This document shows positions 7,200-11,193 of a stretch of DNA of 11,193 nucleotides, one piece after another; positions within the stretch are counted from its first letter, which is position 1; each line of letters begins with the position of its first letter. The notes beneath the pieces were generated by a model. The model was not told the origin of the DNA and did no database searches. It worked only from the letters and a program-made list of their open reading frames with translations. The DNA comes from Pseudomonadota bacterium (lineage in GTDB: Bacteria > Pseudomonadota > Alphaproteobacteria > Rhizobiales > Xanthobacteraceae): assembly GCA_023434095.1 (NCBI GenBank), contig JAEYTJ010000014.1, positions 1 through 11,193 on the forward strand, in the 5' to 3' direction. A program made the translations under genes and the position numbers.

Positions 7200-8593
7200 T
7201 GCCCCCGCTGATGTTCGCCGGCATGATCTGCTTCATGCTGGCCGGCTTCCCCGTCGCGTTCTCGCTGGTCGCGGTCGGGCTGTTCTTCGGCACGCTGGGC
7301 ATATTGACGGATCACTTCACCTTCAGCTTCCTCCACGCGCTGCCGTTCCGGTTCTACGGCATCATTTCCAACGACCTGCTCCTCGCCATTCCCTTCTTCA
7401 CCTTCATGGGGGCGATTCTGGAGCGCTGCGGGCTTGCTGAGGACCTGCTGGAGGGGACCGGCAAGCTGTTCGGAAAGGTGCCGGGCGGGCTCGCCTATGC
7501 GGTGATCATCGTCGGCGCGATCCTCGGTGCCATCACCGGCACGGTGGCAGCGTCTGTCATCGCGATGGGCGTGATCTCGCTGCCGGTGATGATCCGCTAC
7601 GGCTATAATGAGAGGCTGGCGACCGGGGTGATCGCCGCCTCCGGCACCATCACCCAGCTCATCCCTCCGTCGCTGGTCCTCATCGTGCTGGCCGAACAGC
7701 TCGGCCGCCCGGTGGGCGAGATGTATCTCGGTGCGATCGGCCCCTCGCTGCTGCAGGTGCTGATCTTCCTCGCCTATGTCTTCGTGCTGTCGCTGTTCAA
7801 GCCGCAATACATGCCGCCGCTCCCGCCCGAGGCGCGCGGCGAGGGCGGTTGGCCGCTGATCCGGCAGGTCCTGTGGGGCATGGTGCCCTCCGTCGTGCTG
7901 ATCCTGCTGGTATTGGGCACGCTGGCCATGGGTCTCGCCACCCCGACCGAGGCCGGCGCCATGGGAGCGGTCGGTGCGATCCTGCTGGCGGCGCTGCATG
8001 GAAGGCTGAGCTGGACGCTGCTGCGGCAGGCCATGGCGTCGACGGCCCGCCTGACCTCTATGGTGGTGTTCATTCTCATCGGCGCCACCGTGTTCAGCCT
8101 CGTTTTCCAGGGCATGGACGGTGCGCTCTGGATCGAGCACCTGCTCTCCCAGCTGCCCGGCGGCAAGGCGGGATTCCTGATCTTCGTCAACGTCTTCGTC
8201 TTCTTCATCGCCTTCTTCCTCGACTTTTTCGAGATCGCCTTCATCATCGTGCCGCTGCTGGTGCCCGTGGCGATGAAGCTCGACATCAATCTCGTCTGGT
8301 TCGGCGTGCTGCTCTGCGTGAACCTGCAGACGGCGTTTATGCACCCGCCCTTCGGCTTCGCGCTGTTCTACCTCCGCGGCATCGCGCCCAAGTCGATCCG
8401 CACCTCGCAGATCTATTGGGGCGCGATCCCGTGGCTGCTGATGCAGCTCGTCCTCGTGGTCGTGGTGATCCTGTGGCCAGACGCGGTGACCTACTGGATC
8501 AGCGCGCCCTCCACCATCGACCCCTCGACCATCGAGCTGAACATCCCGCAATACGATGCGCCGCCGCTCGACCTGGCGCCGCCGCAGCTCTGA
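7181..8593 (+). CDS. TRAP transporter large permease subunit (DctM type)
   Basis: Large, transport-carrying membrane subunit (PF06808) of the TRAP system, which partners the small subunit encoded just upstream. The 470 residues are almost wholly hydrophobic. They carry family signatures: GAITGTVAASVIAMGVISLP (116-135), GTITQLIPPS (155-164), ATPTEAGAMGAVGA (253-266) and QTAFMHPPFGFALFYLRG (383-400). The length and motifs fit the longer COG4664 (FcbT3-like) branch. The ATG at 7181 is poorly supported by a ribosome site, and Met7 at 7199 is an alternative start. The in-frame extension back to a GTG at 7085 lies inside the preceding gene and is not credible. The C-terminal 25-30 residues form a polar, Pro-rich tail. 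The stop is 2 bases from the convergent membrane-protein gene, leaving no room for a terminator. The substrate is unknown. Confidence 0.93.
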   Translation: MFSYGVMPPLMFAGMICFMLAGFPVAFSLVAVGLFFGTLGILTDHFTFSFLHALPFRFYGIISNDLLLAIPFFTFMGAILERCGLAEDLLEGTGKLFGKVPGGLAYAVIIVGAILGAITGTVAASVIAMGVISLPVMIRYGYNERLATGVIAASGTITQLIPPSLVLIVLAEQLGRPVGEMYLGAIGPSLLQVLIFLAYVFVLSLFKPQYMPPLPPEARGEGGWPLIRQVLWGMVPSVVLILLVLGTLAMGLATPTEAGAMGAVGAILLAALHGRLSWTLLRQAMASTARLTSMVVFILIGATVFSLVFQGMDGALWIEHLLSQLPGGKAGFLIFVNVFVFFIAFFLDFFEIAFIIVPLLVPVAMKLDINLVWFGVLLCVNLQTAFMHPPFGFALFYLRGIAPKSIRTSQIYWGAIPWLLMQLVLVVVVILWPDAVTYWISAPSTIDPSTIELNIPQYDAPPLDLAPPQL

Positions 8594-8595
8594 CG

Positions 8596-9084
8596 TCAGG
8601 CGGGGAGGGCGCGCGAGCCTCTTCCCCGCACCGCGGCGATCCCCGCCAGCACGAAGAGCAGCAGGACGACGCCTTGCGCTATGGCGAAAGGCGGTTCCGA
8701 CTGGGTCGGCGCGAGCGCCTGCAGACTCGGGATCTTGGCGAAGGCCTGGGCGATGGCGACGAAGACCAGCAGCCACTGGCTGGCAACGATCCCGACGGCA
8801 TAGACGCCCGCCCAGCGCCCGGCGCGGTGGAAGTGGTAGCGCGCCGGTACCGTGAAGGCGAGCACGACCAGAGCCACCACGCCGACGATGTGCGAAGGCA
8901 GTATCCCGTTGAAGGGGAAGCCAAATCCGGTAGCGCTGGTGGCGAAAGCGGTGACGAGAAAGACGGCCGTCCAGCCGCGCCGGTCGCGTCCGGCGATGAG
9001 ATCGGCCATCACGACGAAGCCGGCGGCGATGGCGACAAGGCTGAGCCAGGTGTGGAAACCCGTCCACGTGGTCGGATCGAACAT
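8596..9084 (-). CDS. Five-helix membrane protein of unrecognised family
   Basis: A 162-residue hydrophobic protein I cannot assign to a named family. Predicted helices lie at about 11-31, 38-57, 64-80, 91-114 and 133-152. Polar features that may matter are FHTWLS at the start of helix 1 (10-15), GFGFPFNGILPSHIVG between helices 2 and 3 (53-68), and a His/Arg-rich turn ARYHFHRAGR (81-90). I chose the ATG at 9084 because GGGGAG on the minus strand (complement of 9092-9097) lies 7 bases upstream. An ATG at 9090 would leave only 1 base after that site. The frame is open back to 9237, but the extension is basic and overlaps the promoter region. It is divergent from the drug exporter and convergent with the TRAP operon, so it is probably transcribed alone. 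A protein-coding gene is likely; its function is unknown. Confidence 0.75.
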   Translation of the reverse strand: MFDPTTWTGFHTWLSLVAIAAGFVVMADLIAGRDRRGWTAVFLVTAFATSATGFGFPFNGILPSHIVGVVALVVLAFTVPARYHFHRAGRWAGVYAVGIVASQWLLVFVAIAQAFAKIPSLQALAPTQSEPPFAIAQGVVLLLFVLAGIAAVRGRGSRALPA

Positions 9085-9091
9085 GCGCATG

Positions 9092-9097
9092 CTCCCC
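9092..9097 (-). promoter_or_regulatory. Shine-Dalgarno deciding between two starts of the membrane protein
   Basis: On the minus strand GGGGAG lies 7 bases before the ATG at 9084 but only 1 base before the alternative ATG at 9090. Normal spacing favours 9084. Confidence 0.55.
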
Positions 9098-9156
9098 GAT
9101 TGCGCTTCCGCCCGACGCGGCGCGCGGCGCCGGCATGGCGGCCGCCGGCGGAATTG

Positions 9157-9170
9157 ATGATACGCATCAT
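9157..9170. repeat. Inverted repeat ATGAT-4-ATCAT over the -10 region
   Basis: ATGAT (9157-9161) and ATCAT (9166-9170) form a perfect 5-bp dyad separated by ACGC. It covers the -10 box of the minus-strand promoter and lies just upstream of the plus-strand -35. Its placement suits a repressor operator, but no known motif was matched. It is also followed on the plus strand by four further T residues (9171-9174), so a very weak terminator-like hairpin is an alternative reading. Confidence 0.35.
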
Positions 9171-9185
9171 TTTTATTGACGTCAG
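9157..9185 (-). promoter_or_regulatory. Sigma-70-like promoter for the membrane protein gene
   Basis: On the minus strand there is a -35 CTGACG (complement of 9180-9185), a 17-base spacer and a -10 TATCAT (complement of 9157-9162). These match 4 of 6 and 5 of 6 of the TTGACA/TATAAT consensus at ideal spacing. Transcription would begin near 9150, giving a leader of about 65 bases before the ATG at 9084. This AT-rich patch stands out against the surrounding GC-rich sequence. Confidence 0.5.
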
Positions 9186-9205
9186 CGGGAAACGTTGCGG
9201 TTACA
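9176..9205 (+). promoter_or_regulatory. Weak candidate promoter for the Bcr/CflA exporter
   Basis: TTGACG (9176-9181) matches 5 of 6 of the -35 consensus. The best -10 at 18 bases is GTTACA (9200-9205), a poor match. The -35 overlaps the divergent minus-strand -35. If used, the leader before the ATG at 9364 would be about 150 bases long. Other starts in 9210-9350 are not excluded. Confidence 0.25.
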
Positions 9206-9214
9206 GGCTTTGAC

Positions 9215-9242
9215 GGTGATGCCGGGATGGAAATCACCCGGC
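9215..9242 (+). repeat. Two overlapping, mutually exclusive hairpins in the exporter leader
   Basis: GGTGAT (9215-9220) can pair with ATCACC (9233-9238), loop 12. GCCGGG (9221-9226) can pair with CCCGGC (9237-9242), loop 10. Both use bases 9237-9238, so they cannot form together in the same RNA. They lie in the untranslated stretch before the exporter start. A regulatory role is inference only. Confidence 0.35.
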
Positions 9243-9252
9243 TGTGTCTTTC

Positions 9253-9264
9253 GGCCTATAGGCC
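9253..9264. repeat. Perfect 12-bp palindrome GGCCTATAGGCC
   Basis: A fully symmetric 12-base sequence about 100 bases upstream of the exporter ATG. Its TATAG centre makes it a possible operator or a -10-like element, but no matching -35 is present at 16-18 bases upstream. Function unknown. Confidence 0.35.
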
Positions 9265-9363
9265 ACGCCCGCGCCGCGCGATAAGGCGAGGTCCGAGACC
9301 TGCCGTCGCGCCCGCCGCTGCTCCCGCCGTGGCTCGGAGCGGCCCTGCCGCATTGGATCGCCC

Positions 9364-10632
9364 ATGTCCTCCCCCGCCTCCACGCCGGAGCGCCCGCATT
9401 CCGGCAACCCGCACCCGGGAATGGGTTTCCGGGAATTCGTGCTGTTCATCGCCGGCCTGATGGCGACCAACGCCATCGCCATCGATTCCATGTTGCCCGC
9501 GCTGCCGGAGATCGGCGAGTCGCTCGGCATCGACACGGCGAACCACACCCAGCTGGTCATTACCGCCTACCTTCTCGGCTTCGGCGGCGCCCAGCTGGTC
9601 TACGGGACGTTGGCGGACCGCTTCGGGAGGCGCAGCGTCCTGTTGTTCGGCCTCGCCGTCTACACGGTGGCGTCGATCGGCGCGGTCTTCGCCGGGACGC
9701 TCGGGGTGATGCTGGCGGCGCGCGTACTGCAGGGCGTGGGGTCGGCGGCGACGCGCATCCTCGCCATCACCATCGTGCGCGACTGCTATTCCGGCTCGCA
9801 TATGGCGCGGGTGATGTCGCTCGCCTTCCTAGTCTTTCTCTCGGTGCCGATCATCGCCCCCTCCATCGGGCAGGCGATCATGCTGGTGGCGCCGTGGCGC
9901 GGCATCTTCCTGATGCTGTGTCTGTTCGGCGCCGTGCTGTTCGCGTGGACTCTGGCGCGCCTGCCGGAGACGCTGCATGCCGAAGACCGCTCGCCGATCT
10001 CCTTCGCCGGCATCTCGCATGCGTTCGGGCTTATCGTGCGCAGCCGGATCACCGTCGGCTACATGCTCGCCATCACCATGGCGATGGGCGGGCTGTTCGG
10101 CTTCATCAATTCCGCGCAGCAGGTGTTCGCCGACGCCTTCGACGCCGAGGAACTGTTCACGCTGATCTTCGCGCTGATCGCGGTCTTCATGGCGGCCTCC
10201 TCGCTGCTCAATGCGCGCATCGTTGAGAGGCTGGGGATGCGGCGGGTCTCGCATGCGGCCCTGTGCGGCTATCTCGCCGTCACGCTGGTGCATGCGGGCG
10301 TCGTGCTGGCAGGGGTGGAGAACATCTGGACTTTCTCGATCCTCCAGGGCGCCATGATGTTCTTCTTCGGCCTCATGGTCTCGAACTTCAATTCGATGGC
10401 GATGGAGCCGGTCGGGCATGTGGCGGGCACGGCCTCTTCGGTTCTGGGGTTCGTCAGCACGGTCGGCGGTGCGCTGGCCGGCTTCGCGCTGGGACAGAAT
10501 TTCGATGGCACCACACTGCCCCTGACCATGGGTTTCGCCGTCCTCGGGATTGCCGCCCTCGGCTGCGTGCTCTTTGCCGAAGGCGGCCGGCTGTTCCAAC
10601 GTGACCGCCGGCTATCCGACACCGAAGCCTGA
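9364..10632 (+). CDS. Bcr/CflA family multidrug efflux MFS transporter
   Basis: Proton-driven inner-membrane exporter of the DHA1 group of the major facilitator superfamily. Relatives (Bcr, CflA, CmlA) export drugs such as bicyclomycin, sulfonamides or chloramphenicol. The 422 residues contain about twelve hydrophobic segments. Visible motifs are IAIDSMLPALPEIG (38-51), typical of the end of helix 1 in this family, and motif A GTLADRFGRR (81-90) between helices 2 and 3. A motif-B-like ARVLQGVGSAATRILAITIV (119-138) and a motif-C-like VPIIAPSIGQ (161-170) follow. The start is the ATG at 9364, with only a weak GGA at 9355-9357. Met20 at 9421 would also leave an intact helix 1 but has no better site. 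It is divergent from the five-helix protein and followed after 122 bases by the DUF1236 gene. The actual substrate cannot be inferred. Confidence 0.9.
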   Translation: MSSPASTPERPHSGNPHPGMGFREFVLFIAGLMATNAIAIDSMLPALPEIGESLGIDTANHTQLVITAYLLGFGGAQLVYGTLADRFGRRSVLLFGLAVYTVASIGAVFAGTLGVMLAARVLQGVGSAATRILAITIVRDCYSGSHMARVMSLAFLVFLSVPIIAPSIGQAIMLVAPWRGIFLMLCLFGAVLFAWTLARLPETLHAEDRSPISFAGISHAFGLIVRSRITVGYMLAITMAMGGLFGFINSAQQVFADAFDAEELFTLIFALIAVFMAASSLLNARIVERLGMRRVSHAALCGYLAVTLVHAGVVLAGVENIWTFSILQGAMMFFFGLMVSNFNSMAMEPVGHVAGTASSVLGFVSTVGGALAGFALGQNFDGTTLPLTMGFAVLGIAALGCVLFAEGGRLFQRDRRLSDTEA

Positions 10633-10684
10633 GCTTCATAGAAACAAGAGGTATTCAGCCGCTGTCTTCTGTCGTCTTTCCCGA

Positions 10685-10707
10685 CATTTGGAACAGCTTT
10701 CCAAATG
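10685..10707. repeat. Perfect inverted repeat, 9-bp arms, 5-base loop
   Basis: CATTTGGAA (10685-10693) and TTCCAAATG (10699-10707) are exact reverse complements around CAGCT. The following bases, CGGAGTT, lack a T-run, so this does not look like an intrinsic terminator for the upstream exporter. The left arm contains most of the GGAAC -35 element of the stress-type promoter, so a DNA-binding protein at this dyad could control it. Confidence 0.6.
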
Positions 10708-10714
10708 CGGAGTT
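10690..10714 (+). promoter_or_regulatory. EcfG (general stress sigma) type promoter
   Basis: GGAAC at 10690-10694 is separated by 17 bases from GTT at 10712-10714. This fits the promoter consensus reported for alphaproteobacterial EcfG/SigT/RpoE2 sigma factors, written GGAAC-N16/17-CGTT or GGAAC-N18/19-TT; only the C before GTT is replaced by A. It sits in the short intergenic region at a sensible distance (about 40 bases) before the DUF1236 start. The implied transcription start is near 10720. No other GGAAC in the intergenic regions has a partner at this spacing. Confidence 0.6.
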
Positions 10715-10754
10715 CTAATCCCGCCAATCAACGGGGCAGGGCGACAGGAGAAAT

Positions 10755-11165
10755 ATGATGCTTCGACATGCTATTATTGCGGCTTCGCTTGTATTTGCCG
10801 CGCCTTTGGCCGCGAATGCGCAGGATGGCGCGGGCACGGCTGCTGGCGCGACCACGGGCGCCGTCGGCGGCGCGCTGGTGGGCGGGCCGGTCGGTGCCGT
10901 CGTGGGCGGTGTCGCTGGCGCGGTGGTGGGCGGCATTTCCGACGAGCGCCGCTCGCGCTTCCGCGGCTATGTCGTGGAAGAGAACATCCCGACCTATCGC
11001 GTCGAGCGCGAGGTCGTCGTCGGCACCGAGCTTCCTCCCGGCAGCATCCGCTACTATGAGGTTCCCGCCGAGTATGGTGTGCAGGAATACCGCTACACCG
11101 TCGTCAACGAGCGCACTGTGCTCGTCGACCCCGCGACCAACCGCGTGGTCCAGATCATCGAGTGA
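10755..11165 (+). CDS. Secreted glycine-zipper DUF1236 protein
   Basis: A 136-residue exported protein of unknown function, probably periplasmic or envelope-associated. Residues 1-22 are a signal peptide (basic MLRH, hydrophobic core, APLAANA before Gln23). Residues 25-60 are a Gly/Ala/Val zipper with repeated GGxxG spacing (GAVGGALVGGPVGAVVGG at 35-52), of the kind that inserts into or oligomerises at membranes. Residues 83-136 match the DUF1236 pattern (PF06823): ELPPGSIRYYEVP, then YRYTVVNERTVLVDPATNRVVQII. Two ATGs are possible, 10755 and 10758; AGGAG at 10746-10750 is better spaced from 10758, which would drop one Met. An EcfG-type promoter precedes it, suggesting induction by general stress or in stationary phase. 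The domain family is clear and its role is not established. Only 28 bases follow the stop and no terminator is visible in them. Confidence 0.9.
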   Translation: MMLRHAIIAASLVFAAPLAANAQDGAGTAAGATTGAVGGALVGGPVGAVVGGVAGAVVGGISDERRSRFRGYVVEENIPTYRVEREVVVGTELPPGSIRYYEVPAEYGVQEYRYTVVNERTVLVDPATNRVVQIIE

Positions 11166-11193
11166 TCTCGGGAATGTCGGCCCGCGGCTCAAT

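Noticed and set aside
7061..9136. 691-codon open frame on the minus strand, antisense to dctM and running into the five-helix gene
   Set aside because: The translation is His/Arg/Asp/Gln/Glu-rich without any fold signature, as expected for the antisense frame of a GC-rich membrane-protein gene. dctM on the plus strand has full family motifs.
8591..9184. The palindrome TGACGTCA occurs at 8591-8598 and 9177-9184, flanking the five-helix gene
   Set aside because: The first copy is simply the two convergent stop codons TGA and TCA with CG between them. The second is explained by overlapping -35 boxes. Two copies of an 8-mer are weak evidence for a boundary element.
10550..11059. 169-codon open frame bridging the exporter end and the DUF1236 gene
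   Set aside because: It overlaps two well-supported genes in a different frame and has Arg/Gly/Cys-rich shadow composition with no domain.

Overview
The window is GC-rich, densely coded bacterial chromosome. Several features point to an alphaproteobacterium of the Hyphomicrobiales (Rhizobiales), perhaps near Xanthobacteraceae: a DUF1236 glycine-zipper protein, a DUF900-type lipoprotein hydrolase, a Bcr/CflA exporter, and a GGAAC-N17-GTT promoter of the alphaproteobacterial EcfG general-stress type. The placement is inferred from family distribution and base composition, since no rRNA or other phylogenetic marker is present. I see no tRNA, rRNA, CRISPR array, insertion sequence, integrase or phage gene.

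Layout from left to right. (1) On the plus strand lie a patatin-like phospholipase (3-1157) and a GltS sodium/glutamate symporter (1294-2499). (2) On the minus strand is a three-gene cluster, transcribed right to left: an AI-2E-family permease (6342-5311), a membrane-anchored alpha/beta hydrolase (5314-3827) joined to it by a 4-base ATGA stop/start overlap, and, 100 bases further on, a DUF900-type lipoprotein hydrolase (3726-2509). The cluster converges on gltS with only 9 bases between stop codons. (3) On the plus strand, divergent from the AI-2E gene across about 246 bases, are the two membrane subunits of a TRAP transporter: small DctQ type (6589-7128) and large DctM type (7181-8593). No periplasmic solute-binding gene is in the window. 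(4) On the minus strand is a five-helix membrane protein of unrecognised family (9084-8596), whose stop lies 2 bases from the dctM stop. (5) On the plus strand, divergent from it, is a Bcr/CflA-type drug exporter (9364-10632). (6) Last on the plus strand is a secreted glycine-zipper/DUF1236 protein (10755-11165) behind a close match to an EcfG promoter.

Taken together this is mostly ordinary envelope and transport housekeeping: glutamate uptake, TRAP uptake of an unknown organic acid, drug efflux and three lipase/esterase-type hydrolases. I did not find a convincing novel multi-gene system. The most interesting signals are regulatory. They are the EcfG-type promoter overlapped by a perfect 9-bp inverted repeat (10685-10714), the divergent promoters sharing a -35 region (9157-9205), and mutually exclusive hairpins in the presumed leader of the exporter (9215-9242). 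The translationally coupled permease/hydrolase pair followed by a lipoprotein hydrolase is the best candidate for a functional module.
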